Shown here piece after piece: positions 14,999-23,662 of a stretch of DNA of 48,966 nucleotides. This stretch comes from Tychonema sp. LEGE 06208 (GTDB lineage: Bacteria > Cyanobacteriota > Cyanobacteriia > Cyanobacteriales > Microcoleaceae): the NCBI RefSeq assembly GCF_015207505.1, contig NZ_JADEWT010000036.1:1-48966 (forward strand), given 5' to 3'. The notes under the pieces are model-generated. The model searched no databases. It saw only the letters and a program-made list of their open reading frames with translations, and was not told where the DNA came from. Position 1 is the first letter of the stretch. Every line of letters starts with the position of its first letter. Position numbers and translations under genes: made by a program.

Positions 14999-16447
14999 TT
15001 ACTTACAATTATCGCAGTGCCCGCACCGCATAGATTTAGCCTCATTTGCAAAGCCAAAAGCTTGCAGCAAAAATTGCCACCGGCACTTTCGGTGTTTGAG
15101 ATATTGTGCCATTTCAGCAGCGGCGGTAAAATTTTGTTTTGCGCCTTTTTGCTGTGCGGATTTGTCGATCGCATAATTGAAAGGATCTTGCCATGTTAAT
15201 TGTCCGCTGCTGTGCAAGATGGAAAGGGCGATCGCGCTTTCGGGAAATTCGCGAGAAACTGCTTCTACATCGCCTTTAACTGGCAGTTGTTGGGCCAACT
15301 GCTGCGCTTCTCGGTATTGCGATCGCAATTTATCTTGAAAAAATTGTGCTCTTTGTTTGTCATCGGGATAAAGCAAACCCGTAGGTTCGCTAATCAACGT
15401 CAGGGCGATCGCCGATTTGCCGTCGCGTCCGCCTCTACCAATTTCCTGAATGTATTCCGATAATAGCAAAGGTGCTTGAAAGTGAACAACCCACCGCACA
15501 TCCGGCTTGTTAATTCCCATCCCGAAAGCACAGGTACAAATCACAAATTTAAGATCGTTATTTAGCCAAGCTGTTTCTATGTTTCGGCGCGATTCAGGAC
15601 TCAAACCTGCATGATAGGCTGCGGTTTTATAACCTGCACCTTCCAGCAAATTAGCCAAATTTTCGCTATCTTTTCTTGTGCGGACGTAGACTAAACCTGC
15701 TTGTTTTGGTCGAGATTTAATAAAATTTAATAACTGTTGTTTGCGTCCCCTCGGTGTCCAGACAGTCTGCACTTGCAGGTGCAGATTAGAACGGTAGGGA
15801 CTTAGCAAAAATGCTTCTGGTTTTTGCAGTTGCAAGACATTTTTGATGATTTTTTGTGCTTCCGGGTTGGCGGTAGCGGTGAAAGCTGCGATCGCAATTT
15901 TACTACCTTCCGGTTTAGCTTTCAACAAAGCCGGTCGCACTGTTCCCAAACGGCGGTAAGCTGGTCGAAAGGTATCGCCCCACTGCACTAAACAGTGAGC
16001 TTCGTCTAATATTAAACCGTTGATTTGGATGTGGGGCTGACTGAGAATTTCCCAGACTGGTTTGCTGAGCAATGTTTCGGGAGACAAATACAGCAATCTC
16101 AACTTGTTTTGTTGCAGCGATTGCATTGTTTGTCGGCGCTGCTGTGCTGACAGTTGACTGTGGAGGAGGGAAGCGGGGAGATTGCGATCGCGCAATTCTT
16201 GCACTTGATTTTCCATCAAGGCGACTAAGGGCGAAACTACCAAAGTCAAGCCGGTTTGTAACAAAGCTGGCAGTTGAAAGCAGATTGATTTGCCGCCACC
16301 TGTAGGCATAATTATAATTGTATCTTTTCCTGCTAATAAACTGCTAACTATTTCTCCTTGCGGCGGTCGAAAGTCGTCGTAGCCCCAAATTTTTTGGAAA
16401 GCGGCGCGCGCTTGATTTAATAATGTTGGTTCTGGTTGGTATTTCAT
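14999..16447 (-). CDS. recQ: ATP-dependent DNA helicase RecQ
   Basis: A 3'-5' DNA helicase of repair and replication restart. The ATG at 16447 gives 482 aa (MKYQPEPTLLNQ); the frame is open to a TTG five codons upstream. Motifs in order: WGYDDFRPPQ (motif 0), MPTGGGKS (Walker A), DEAHCLVQWGDTFRP (Walker B plus the RecQ aromatic loop), AFTATA (motif III), YVRTRKDSE (IV), CAFGMGINKPDVRWV (V) and EIGRGGRDG (VI). The C-terminal part holds a zinc cluster CRWQFLL through RCGHCDNC. It lacks an HRDC domain, so it is a short RecQ. It converges on the 14440 gene. Confidence 0.93.
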   Translation of the reverse strand: MKYQPEPTLLNQARAAFQKIWGYDDFRPPQGEIVSSLLAGKDTIIIMPTGGGKSICFQLPALLQTGLTLVVSPLVALMENQVQELRDRNLPASLLHSQLSAQQRRQTMQSLQQNKLRLLYLSPETLLSKPVWEILSQPHIQINGLILDEAHCLVQWGDTFRPAYRRLGTVRPALLKAKPEGSKIAIAAFTATANPEAQKIIKNVLQLQKPEAFLLSPYRSNLHLQVQTVWTPRGRKQQLLNFIKSRPKQAGLVYVRTRKDSENLANLLEGAGYKTAAYHAGLSPESRRNIETAWLNNDLKFVICTCAFGMGINKPDVRWVVHFQAPLLLSEYIQEIGRGGRDGKSAIALTLISEPTGLLYPDDKQRAQFFQDKLRSQYREAQQLAQQLPVKGDVEAVSREFPESAIALSILHSSGQLTWQDPFNYAIDKSAQQKGAKQNFTAAAEMAQYLKHRKCRWQFLLQAFGFANEAKSMRCGHCDNCK

Positions 16448-16542
16448 TTTATTTATTCCCAAATCAGAAGAGTTAATTATAGCAGACAGTCCTGGATGCA
16501 GAAGATTGAGATATATCTAAGGTGGCGCGCCCTCAGCCATTA

Positions 16543-16723
16543 ATACCAAATCCGTTAGTATCGGAACGATTCATTTATCTGTCTGTTCTCGCTCCTCGGT
16601 ACGGAAGCATCTCCGACTTGGCAAAAAGCATTTTTTGTTGAGAGTACGCGCACAGATTCTCCCTCTGCGTCCTCTGTGCGCTCTGCGGTTGAATCATTCC
16701 GGTGGAGTCGGATTTGATAGGAT
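16543..16723. repeat. Fold-back element with ATACCAAATCC ends
   Basis: The end sequence at 16543-16573 (ATACCAAATCCGTTAGTATC and on to GATTCA) recurs in inverse orientation at 16690-16723. Further copies are at 35171 and 35409. Between the ends are a CGCTCCTCGGTACGG segment and CTCTGCGTCCTCTGTGCGCTCTGCGG-like GC-rich words, which also appear inverted near 24997. The whole looks like a MITE-like or dispersed fold-back element. The rest of the recQ upstream region (16724-16960) holds only inverted CAAAATC words and no supported gene. Confidence 0.6.
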
Positions 16724-16960
16724 AACCTCGCGGCTGGCGCTCTTCAACACTAAGGGCGTTGGCACCTTACAAAATGAGTAAAATTATCATTGCTATATAT
16801 TATGAATTTTGTTTGAGGCGCGATCGACAAATAAACGGAAAATGTCATATTTATTTGAGAGTTGGAGTTTTGGATTTGAGATTGCGATCGATTCTAGAGG
16901 CTGGTAAATCTCCGAATATCTTGAGCAATCCAAAATCCAAAATCCAAAATCTACCATCGC

Positions 16961-17341
16961 CTAAGATTGACCGTCTCGGCGGCCGAGTTCGTAAACGCCG
17001 CCGCCAATACAGGCGATCGTCCCCATAGATACCGCCCAACCAGTACCCAGAGACCATTCGACTCCCCAATTGCACAATCCGCCCGCAATCAAAAAGGGCA
17101 GAATGCTCAACAGGGAAGCGTAAAAGGCATTTTGAGATTCTCTGGCTTGGCGGGTTCTCTCAAACTCCGCTTCCGAGGTGTAGAGGGATCTTTCGGCAAA
17201 ATTCATCCAGCGGTTGAGTTGCAGGATTACCCATTCTGTCAGGGGCGACAGACCCCAGTACAGGGCTAAAGACCACAATGAGGCACCGGCGATCGCAGTT
17301 GCGTCTATGGCAAAACTAAAAGGGAAAATTTCAGTAAGCAT
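16961..17341 (-). CDS. Hypothetical integral membrane protein
   Basis: The 126-aa protein has about three membrane segments: around 14-31 (ATAIAGASLWSLALYWGL), 75-90 (ASLLSILPFLIAGGL) and 98-116 (GTGWAVSMGTIACIGGGVY). A charged loop with RQARESQNAF sits in the middle and the C-terminus is GRRDGQS. I do not recognise the family; it looks like a conserved cyanobacterial membrane protein. ATG 17341 begins the frame and no better internal start is seen. It is divergent from the M23 peptidase gene. Confidence 0.7.
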   Translation of the reverse strand: MLTEIFPFSFAIDATAIAGASLWSLALYWGLSPLTEWVILQLNRWMNFAERSLYTSEAEFERTRQARESQNAFYASLLSILPFLIAGGLCNWGVEWSLGTGWAVSMGTIACIGGGVYELGRRDGQS

Positions 17342-17494
17342 TGCTTATGTGTGTTATAAATTTGAGATTTGAGACTGCATCCAAAATCCCGTACTAAACT
17401 ATAGTGTCAAACAAAAGCTCGATCGAATTCAACCGCAGCACAAATTTCACCGGGCCAATGACTTTCTGTTCGCTACAATATTTAAGCCGAAGGC

Positions 17495-17522
17495 TTGACA
17501 CCAGTTCTCTATGCAGTAAGAT
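17495..17522 (+). promoter_or_regulatory. Candidate sigma70 promoter of the M23 peptidase gene
   Basis: TTGACA (17495-17500) is a perfect -35 hexamer followed after 16 bases by TAAGAT (17517-17522, four of six matches). Transcription would start about 110 bases before the GTG at 17641. The rest of the 17342-17640 spacer shows nothing else recognisable. Confidence 0.45.
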
Positions 17523-17640
17523 ACACCTTGGTTAACTGATTCGCTAGTAGATTCAGCACGCGAGGCAATCTTGCAGCGAATTGGCACAACAGACAACGCA
17601 GATTCGCCCACACATTAAACTTTCAGGAGTTAAATAAATC

Positions 17641-18249
17641 GTGCAAGACTCTAGGGGCCCGCTGACGGTTAAACGCTTTTTTCGCCTTAGACGGATACTA
17701 CTGTTAGTTCTTTCGCTCTGTATCGTGGTGATTAGCCCTTATTTACAGCAGGAGTTGGTCAAGGCTCAGTCAGCTTTACCAACCAAAATCGCTACGGGTA
17801 AGTTGTGGCAAGAAGCTTCTTTCCCAGTCGAAAATTTTGAAGCCTACAGTTCCACCTTCGGCCCCCGTGGTGGAGATTTTCATTACGGTTTGGACATGGC
17901 GGCGCCAGAAGGTAGCTATATCCGCAATTGGTGGGGCGGTCAAGTGGTGGAAGTTTGGGAAGATGGCAGGTGCGGCACTGGTATGGTGGTGCGATCGGGA
18001 GATTGGGAGCACATCTACTGTCACCTCAGAGGTAGAGTAGAAAAAGTTAACGGCGGGCGCTATTATGTCGATCGCGAAGGCGGCCTGCAAATTTGGCAGG
18101 GTCAAACGGTGCCGGCTGGTGCGAGAATTGCCAGAGTGGGAATGACCGGCCGCACGACCGGCCCTCACCTGCATTGGGGATTGAAGTACGGCGGCCGCTG
18201 GGTAGACCCGGCTTTGGTACTTCGCGAAATGTATTCCAATCAGTCTTAA
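17641..18249 (+). CDS. Secreted M23-family metallopeptidase (LytM-like)
   Basis: M23 peptidases are zinc endopeptidases that cut peptidoglycan cross-links, or inactive relatives that regulate amidases. The 202-aa protein begins with a basic stretch and one hydrophobic segment (about 19-40: ILLLVLSLCIVVISPYL), ending near QSALP, so it is exported or anchored. Zinc ligands are present: HYGLD (the HxxxD motif) and GPHLHWG (the HxH motif), with the late TGRTTGPH segment typical of the family. The start is GTG 17641; AGGAG lies 12 bases upstream, somewhat far. The gene stands alone with its own candidate promoter. Confidence 0.9.
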   Translation: MQDSRGPLTVKRFFRLRRILLLVLSLCIVVISPYLQQELVKAQSALPTKIATGKLWQEASFPVENFEAYSSTFGPRGGDFHYGLDMAAPEGSYIRNWWGGQVVEVWEDGRCGTGMVVRSGDWEHIYCHLRGRVEKVNGGRYYVDREGGLQIWQGQTVPAGARIARVGMTGRTTGPHLHWGLKYGGRWVDPALVLREMYSNQS

Positions 18250-18828
18250 TTAGTCATTAGTCATTAGTCATTAGTCATTAGTTAAGATAAAGAGTCATTA
18301 GTCATTAGTTAAGATAAAGAGTCATTAGTCATTGGTCATTAGTCATTTTTTTGGGTTAGTAGTAAAGTGCTTCAGGCGCACTCTAAAAATAGAGTCGGTG
18401 CATAATTCCTACTTCGTTAACTAATGACTAATAACTAATCACCAATGATTGATGACTAATGATTCTTTACCTGAATTAATGACTAATGACTGATGACTGA
18501 TGACTAATGACTCTTTACCAACTGCCAACTGACAACTGACATAGTCATTAGTCATTAGTTAAGATAAAGAGTAATTAGTCATTAGTTAAGATAAAGAGTC
18601 ATTAGTCATTGGTCATTAGTCATTTTTTTTGGGTTAGTAGTAAAGTGCTTCAGGCGCACTCTAAAAATAGAGTCGGTGCATAATTCCTACTTCGTTAACT
18701 AATGACTAATCACTAATCACCAATGATTGATGACTAATGATTCTTTACCTGAATTAATGACTAATGACTGATGACTGATGACTAATGACTCTTTACCAAC
18801 TGCCAACTGACAACTGCCAACTGACTCT
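18250..18828. repeat. STRR block duplicated with a 278-bp period
   Basis: The whole spacer between the M23 gene and ftsH consists of TCATTAG/TGACTAA heptamers and a unique word GGGTTAGTAGTAAAGTGC that occurs at 18353 and again at 18631. The 278-bp unit, including GCTTCAGGCGCACTCT and TAATTCCTACTTCG, is duplicated almost perfectly. Direct (TCATTAG) and inverse (CTAATGA) heptamers within each unit allow large hairpins. No gene is present. Confidence 0.92.
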
Positions 18829-20829
18829 TTACGCTGGTTCCAATTCTTTTTTGGTCAACTCGGCGTATCGATCGACAATTTTGCGGAATTCATCACCGTC
18901 GATCGTTTCTTCATCCAACAGCACTTCAACCAGCTTGTCTACCAAATGGCGGTTTTCGCGGATAATCCGGCGGGCTTCTTCGTAGCAGTGAATAGCAATT
19001 TCCCGGACTTGCCGATCGATCTTGATAGCCATTTCTTCGGAATACTCAGCCCGCGAATTCCAGCTTTGGCCCAAAAACACCTCATTGTTCGGACTTTCCA
19101 AAGCCACAGGCCCCAAATCCGACATTCCGTAAAGCGTTACCATCTGTCTCGCTAATTTGCTGACTTCTGTGATATCGCTGCTGGCGCCGAGAGTTACTTC
19201 GGCATCGCCATAAATTTCAGCCTCTGCAGCCCGTCCCCCCAAAGCTACTGTAATCCGGCTTAACAGCCACGCCCGACTCCTCAAACCTTCGCTGTCGATC
19301 ATTTCGTCGTCGAGCACGTAGTTGGCAAAGCCTGCGATACCGCCGGAACGCGGAATAATCGTGACTTTTTCTAGGGTGTCGGTATTTTTGAGCATGGCTG
19401 ATACGAGGGCGTGTCCGATTTCGTGGTATGCTACTAGCCACTTTTTCTTGCTGTCGAGCAGTGGATTCAGAGTAAGCCCGATCGTGATTCGGTCGATCGC
19501 ATCGTGAACTTCTAAGTTACTAATCGTGTCTTTGCGCCGCCTCGCGGTGAGAATTGCCGCTTCGTTAAGCAAGTTTGCCAAGTCAGCGCCGGAAAAGCCG
19601 GGAGTGCGGCGGGCGATCGTATCTAGGGCAACTTCTTCGTCGAGTTTTTTGTTGCGCGCGTGAACTTGCAAAATCCCCAAACGCCCTTTGTAGCTGGGTA
19701 AATCTACCGTTACTTGGCGATCGAACCTGCCGGGCCGCAGCAGGGCAGTATCGAGCACGTCAGGGCGGTTAGTCGCTGCAATCACAATCACGCCGCTGTT
19801 ACCCTCAAAGCCGTCCATTTCTGTCAGCAACTGGTTGAGAGTTTGTTCGCGTTCGTCATTTCCACCGCCGATCCCAGCGCCGCGCTGCCTTCCTACCGCA
19901 TCTATTTCATCAATAAAGACGATGCAGGGGGCGTTTTCTTTAGCTTTTTTGAACAAGTCGCGGACGCGGGAAGCGCCGACTCCGACGAACATTTCGACAA
20001 ATTCGGAACCGGAGATGCTGAAGAAGGGGACGGCTGCTTCGCCTGCGATGGCTTTTGCCAACATTGTTTTACCGGTTCCCGGAGGCCCGATCAACAAAAC
20101 TCCTCTGGGAATTTTCGCGCCTATGGCGTTAAAGCGTTCGGGTTTTTTGAGGAAGGTGACGACTTCTTGCAGTTCTTCTTTGGCTTCTTCGATCCCTGCT
20201 ACGTCGTCGAACATCACGCCGGTTTTGGCTTCCATTTGGAAACGGGCTCGGGATTTGCCGAAGTTCATGGCATTTCCTTGGGATTGGGTCGATCGGCGCA
20301 CAATAGCCATCAACACCGCCAACACTGCAAAAATCACCAGTAAGTTTATTACTAAACTGACCGCCGCGGCATTGTCGGCTGTTTGTTTGACTTCAAAGTC
20401 AATCTTTTTGGCGCGGATTTGCGAGTAAAGTTCTCGGTTGTTGTAATCGAACAGAGTAACAGTTTGTTCTCGATCGGTTTTTTGATTTTTTAGCTTAACT
20501 TTTGCAGTTCTTTGAGTTTCGTCTATTTCGATTTTACTGACTTGCCCTTTCTCTATGTTGTCCATGAGTTTGCTGTAACTCATGGTGTTAGGCGCGCTGT
20601 CGGCAAAAACCGGGGGCGAGAGCAATATTCCTTGAGAAATCACCAAACTGCCCAGGATGCGCCAAAGATTCCGTCCCGGCATTGATTTTTTAGGATTCTG
20701 CTGGCTCGATTTGTCTTTGTTTACAGCTAGATGCCCCAGCCATACCTGTTTCCAAGAATTTTTCATATTGGTTTTTTGCCCGAGGTTGAAGACTGCCAAG
20801 ATTGACCGCTTTGGATTTGCTACATTCAT
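18829..20829 (-). CDS. ftsH: ATP-dependent zinc metalloprotease FtsH
   Basis: FtsH is a membrane-anchored AAA+ protease that degrades damaged membrane proteins; in cyanobacteria several paralogues exist, some for photosystem II repair. The protein (666 aa from ATG 20829) has a hydrophobic signal/TM segment at about 57-77, a second TM at 157-176, Walker A GPPGTGKT (248-255), Walker B FIDEID (305-310), the second region of homology RPGRFDRQ, and the zinc motif HEIGH (469-473). An internal ATG (20766, MKNSWKQVW) is an alternative start; neither has a clear ribosome site. Which of the four cyanobacterial FtsH types it is cannot be decided from sequence alone. Confidence 0.95.
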   Translation of the reverse strand: MNVANPKRSILAVFNLGQKTNMKNSWKQVWLGHLAVNKDKSSQQNPKKSMPGRNLWRILGSLVISQGILLSPPVFADSAPNTMSYSKLMDNIEKGQVSKIEIDETQRTAKVKLKNQKTDREQTVTLFDYNNRELYSQIRAKKIDFEVKQTADNAAAVSLVINLLVIFAVLAVLMAIVRRSTQSQGNAMNFGKSRARFQMEAKTGVMFDDVAGIEEAKEELQEVVTFLKKPERFNAIGAKIPRGVLLIGPPGTGKTMLAKAIAGEAAVPFFSISGSEFVEMFVGVGASRVRDLFKKAKENAPCIVFIDEIDAVGRQRGAGIGGGNDEREQTLNQLLTEMDGFEGNSGVIVIAATNRPDVLDTALLRPGRFDRQVTVDLPSYKGRLGILQVHARNKKLDEEVALDTIARRTPGFSGADLANLLNEAAILTARRRKDTISNLEVHDAIDRITIGLTLNPLLDSKKKWLVAYHEIGHALVSAMLKNTDTLEKVTIIPRSGGIAGFANYVLDDEMIDSEGLRSRAWLLSRITVALGGRAAEAEIYGDAEVTLGASSDITEVSKLARQMVTLYGMSDLGPVALESPNNEVFLGQSWNSRAEYSEEMAIKIDRQVREIAIHCYEEARRIIRENRHLVDKLVEVLLDEETIDGDEFRKIVDRYAELTKKELEPA

Positions 20830-20925
20830 TTATTTTAACAAGATGCCGGGTGTTGGATGGGTTTCTCTGTCGCTGGCTTCTCAAGAGTCCGCTTGAGAGG
20901 CCTGGTTTTGAACCCACTGCCACTG

Positions 20926-21089
20926 ATAAACCGGGTTTTTTACTGAATTTGGGGCTTCGATCGGGGATTTTGCTCAAAAAACCCGGTTTCTCGGTCACGT
21001 CTACTCAACTTACGGACAGCGACTCAGAAACCGGGTTTTTTCCCAAATCTGTGGCTTTAATCAAGAATTTTGGCAAAAACCCGGTTTCT
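20926..21089. repeat. Two dispersed inverted repeats upstream of the FMN reductase gene
   Basis: Copy one spans 20926-20991 (left arm ATAAACCGGGTTTTT, right arm AAAAACCCGGTTTCT) and copy two spans 21026-21089 (AGAAACCGGGTTTTT / AAAAACCCGGTTTCT). They fill much of the 378-base spacer between the divergent ftsH and FMN reductase genes, where promoters of both genes must lie. Confidence 0.93.
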
Positions 21090-21207
21090 CGGCCACGTCC
21101 ATAAATCTCAAATCTCAAATCGATTGACAGTTGCCGATCGCACTTGTTATATTAATCATAGTCGTAATGAGTACGCTTTATTTCGGCAATTATTGTTTTT
21201 AAGTTTT

Positions 21208-21753
21208 ATGGTGAAAATTGTCGGCATTGGTGGGAGTTTGCGGGCTGGATCTTACAGCCAGTTAGCGTTGAAGGTGGCAGCAGAACGAGCGCAAGCCCTG
21301 GGCGCGGAAGTTGAAATATTAGATTTGCGATCGCTCGATCTGCCCTTCTGCGAGGGTGAGAATTATTATCCCGATTACCCCGATGTGGAAAAGCTGCGGA
21401 ATGCGGTAAAGCAAGCCGACGCTTTGATTTTAGCAACGCCGGAGTATCACGGTAGCGTCAGCGGTGCTCTCAAGAATGCCCTCGATTTACTCACTTTCGA
21501 GCATTTGGACGGCAAAGTTGCGGGTGCGATTAGCGTTTTGGGAGGGCAAGTTAACAGCAACGCACTTAACGATTTGCGAACTATTTTGAGATGGGTGCAC
21601 GCTTGGGTAATTCCCGAACAAATTGCGATCGGACAAGCTTGGAACGCTTTTAGTCCTGACGGCAAATTGTTGGATGAAAAATTGTCTGAAAGGTTCGATG
21701 AATTTGCTCGCAGTTTAGTAGAAAATACGCGGAAATTGCGAGGAATTTCTTAG
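21208..21753 (+). CDS. NAD(P)H-dependent FMN reductase family protein
   Basis: A flavodoxin-fold oxidoreductase that reduces FMN, quinones or related substrates. The open frame starts at 21070 inside a dispersed repeat, but the family N-terminus MVKIVGIGGSLRAGSYSQ begins at ATG 21208, giving 181 aa, the normal length. The phosphate loop GSLRAGSYSQLAL binds FMN, and TPEYHGSVSGALKNALDLL is the second flavin-contact motif. There is no obvious ribosome site (AAGTTTT precedes the ATG). No operon partner is evident. Confidence 0.9.
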   Translation: MVKIVGIGGSLRAGSYSQLALKVAAERAQALGAEVEILDLRSLDLPFCEGENYYPDYPDVEKLRNAVKQADALILATPEYHGSVSGALKNALDLLTFEHLDGKVAGAISVLGGQVNSNALNDLRTILRWVHAWVIPEQIAIGQAWNAFSPDGKLLDEKLSERFDEFARSLVENTRKLRGIS

Positions 21754-21762
21754 TATAAGGAC

Positions 21763-22006
21763 TGTTAGCTGTTATTTGTTAGCTGTTATTTGTTAGTTGT
21801 TATTTGTTAGTTGTTATTGGAAATTGAGAGGTGGAAAGTGGCAATTCGTAGCAAGTAACCAATAACCAATAACCAATAACCAATAACCAATAACCAATAA
21901 CCAATAACCAATAACCAATAACCAATAACCACTAACTACTGACTACTGACTACTGACTACTGACTACTGACTACTGACTACTGACTACTGACTACTGACT
22001 ACTGAC
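21763..22006. repeat. Three adjacent STRR tracts
   Basis: Words of the type TGTTATTTGTTAG (21763-21823) are followed by about ten (CCAATAA) heptamers (about 21857-21930) and about ten (CTGACTA) heptamers (about 21937-22006). The first and second tracts are partly inverse to each other. The spacer holds no gene. Confidence 0.92.
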
Positions 22007-22007
22007 T

Positions 22008-22205
22008 TCAAAATGGCATATCGATGATTTCTCCGAAAGGATGCGGTACGTCGATCGCCATTCTTCCGGGTTTTGACTCGTACTTATCAATCCACTTTTT
22101 CGCCAATTCCAAAGCTTCCTCTTCAGTCTTGGCATTTTGGACGGCGACGTGGCGGTTGCCGCGGCTATCCCAAACTTCGACGTAGAATACTTTCTGGGAT
22201 TGCAT
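22008..22205 (-). CDS. Small conserved hypothetical protein
   Basis: The 65-aa product starts MQSQKVFYVEVWDSRGNR and is rich in aromatic and acidic residues (EEEALELAKKWIDKYE). It reads as one compact beta-beta-alpha domain similar to small double-stranded-RNA-binding-like folds, but I do not recognise a named family. ATG 22205 follows AAGG at about eight bases. The TnpB transposon ends only 12 bases upstream of the start codon, so its native promoter has probably been displaced. Confidence 0.6.
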   Translation of the reverse strand: MQSQKVFYVEVWDSRGNRHVAVQNAKTEEEALELAKKWIDKYESKPGRMAIDVPHPFGEIIDMPF

Positions 22206-22217
22206 AATCCAACCTTT

Positions 22218-22330
22218 TTGACAACTCCCCAGCCTGAAGGCGTGGGGATTCTTCCTTCACCCAACATCGCCTCTAAAAGCAGTGCCTTTAGATGGTCTTA
22301 CACGTTGTCCAGAAGCAGTAGCGAGATGCC
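22218..22330 (-). ncRNA. Putative omega RNA (reRNA) at the tnpB 3' end
   Basis: Characterised TnpB proteins use an RNA from the 3' end of tnpB and the right end of the element, with the guide taken from flanking DNA. The right-end hairpin is visible at 22227-22247. The guide would start after TCAA and read AAAGGTTGGATTATGCAATC. The 5' limit is a guess, and expression is not shown by sequence. Confidence 0.35.
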
Positions 22331-23438
22331 CTCCCGCCAAAATTCGTAAACCTTCATCTCTGATGTTGATAGCCGCGTTGATATCCCTGTCATGCCTCAT
22401 GTGGCATTTAGGACATTGCCAACTACGTATCTCTAAACTCAGAAGATCTATTTGATGCAAGCAGTTATTACAAGTCTTTGAACTCGGAAAAAATCGCTCT
22501 ACTTCAATATATATTTTCCCTGACCATTGGGCCTTGTATTTTAACATGGTGGAAAATTTACTCCAGCCAGCGTCAGTAATTGACTTGGCTAGCTTGTGGT
22601 TTTTCACCATGTTTTTTACGGCGAGATTTTCTACTACGATGACTTGGTTTTCGTCAACTAATTTACGACTTAGTTTGTGTAAAAAATCTTCTCGGCATCT
22701 AGTAATTTTTACCTGGATTTTAGCAACTTTAATTCGTGCTTTGTTCCTATTAGCAGAACCCTTGTGCTTGCGGCTGAGTTGCTTTTGCTTTTTAGCAAGT
22801 CTTACCTCATATTTGCGATAATATTTGGGATTGCCGTGCTTGGTTCCATCTGAAGTAATGGCATAATGAGTTAATCCCAGATCTATGCCTACAGCTTTAC
22901 CTTCTGATGTTGAATATGGCTGGTTTTTACCGTCATCATAGAGACAAGCTGCATAGTATTCCCCAGATGGTGTCAGAGATACAGTCACAGACTTTAATTT
23001 TCCGACGGGAAATCGAGATATTTTGCCGTAAATTTTACCTAATTTTGGCAAAATTAAGTAGCTACCATCTAGTTTTATTTTTTGAGGAAAACGAATAGAT
23101 TGCTTTTGTTCCTTCTTCTTAAAATTTGGATATTTAGCCCTCTTTTCAAAGAAATTTAAGAAGGCAGTAGACAGGTCTAACGCTGCTTGCTGCAAACATT
23201 GTGATGGAGGTTCTGTTAACCATTCATGTTCTTTTTTTAAAGATGGTAGTAGGTTAATTATCTGATTACGACTTAAACCTTTACCTGTTGCTTTGTAGGT
23301 TTCGTTAGTAAGGTTGAGAGCAAAATTGTAAAACCATCGCGCACAGCCAAACGACTTAGCCAGCAATGCCGCTTGCTCGTCGGTTGGATAGATTCTGTAC
23401 TTATAGGCTTTTAACACATAGCTTACCAAACCACTCAT
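22257..23438 (-). CDS. tnpB: RNA-guided endonuclease TnpB (IS1341 type)
   Basis: The 393-aa protein is a full-length TnpB: N-terminal YKYRIYPTDEQAALL with helix-turn-helix and WED-like parts, then the RuvC nuclease with Asp186 (GIDLGLTHYAI), Glu270 (VVENLAVKN) and Asp352 (HDRDINAAINI). The zinc ribbon has Cys323, Cys326, Cys342 and Cys345. All catalytic residues are present, so it may be active. TnpB cleaves DNA at an empty target site under guidance of an element-end RNA and so helps the element persist. ATG 23438 starts MSGLVSYVLKAYKY; most relatives begin near the LKAYKYR part, so an internal GTG at residue 8 is also possible. No tnpA is present. Confidence 0.93.
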   Translation of the reverse strand: MSGLVSYVLKAYKYRIYPTDEQAALLAKSFGCARWFYNFALNLTNETYKATGKGLSRNQIINLLPSLKKEHEWLTEPPSQCLQQAALDLSTAFLNFFEKRAKYPNFKKKEQKQSIRFPQKIKLDGSYLILPKLGKIYGKISRFPVGKLKSVTVSLTPSGEYYAACLYDDGKNQPYSTSEGKAVGIDLGLTHYAITSDGTKHGNPKYYRKYEVRLAKKQKQLSRKHKGSANRNKARIKVAKIQVKITRCREDFLHKLSRKLVDENQVIVVENLAVKNMVKNHKLAKSITDAGWSKFSTMLKYKAQWSGKIYIEVERFFPSSKTCNNCLHQIDLLSLEIRSWQCPKCHMRHDRDINAAINIRDEGLRILAGGHLATASGQRVRPSKGTAFRGDVG

Positions 23439-23662
23439 ACTATGGTAAACTAAAGTGAGCTAAATGTAAAGTCCCCCTACAAGGGGAGGTTTTAAACCCA
23501 ATTTTTATGATAACTATCTGCTGGTTCCATAGTTGAAATCCTTAAATCATCGGGCGGGGAGTTGGACTGGCGACCTAATTGTAAATATTGCACCGTGTAA
23601 AATGAATTTTACGCTGGTTTCTATAGTATTTTTGGAAAAAAGTCAGTTTTACGGTTAACCTC

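Larger units (their letters stand above)
22218..23500 (-). mobile_element. IS200/IS605-type (IS1341-like) element with tnpB only
   Basis: The element carries tnpB but no tnpA. Its right end has a hairpin (CCCCA/TGGGG with GCC/GGC, 22227-22247) and then GTTGTCAA on the minus strand, ending at 22218; TCAA ends are known in IS605-type elements. The left end lies beyond a hairpin CCCC/GGGG at 23473-23486; its exact limit is not resolved. Movement would need a TnpA from elsewhere. Confidence 0.65.

Noticed and set aside
16759..17028. 89-aa plus-strand frame
   Set aside because: It crosses CAAAATC repeats and overlaps the membrane protein gene on the other strand; composition looks non-coding.
19714..20428. 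Long plus-strand frames of about 200 aa opposite ftsH
   Set aside because: They are shadows of the strongly coded ftsH gene with low-complexity, Phe- or Ser-rich translations.
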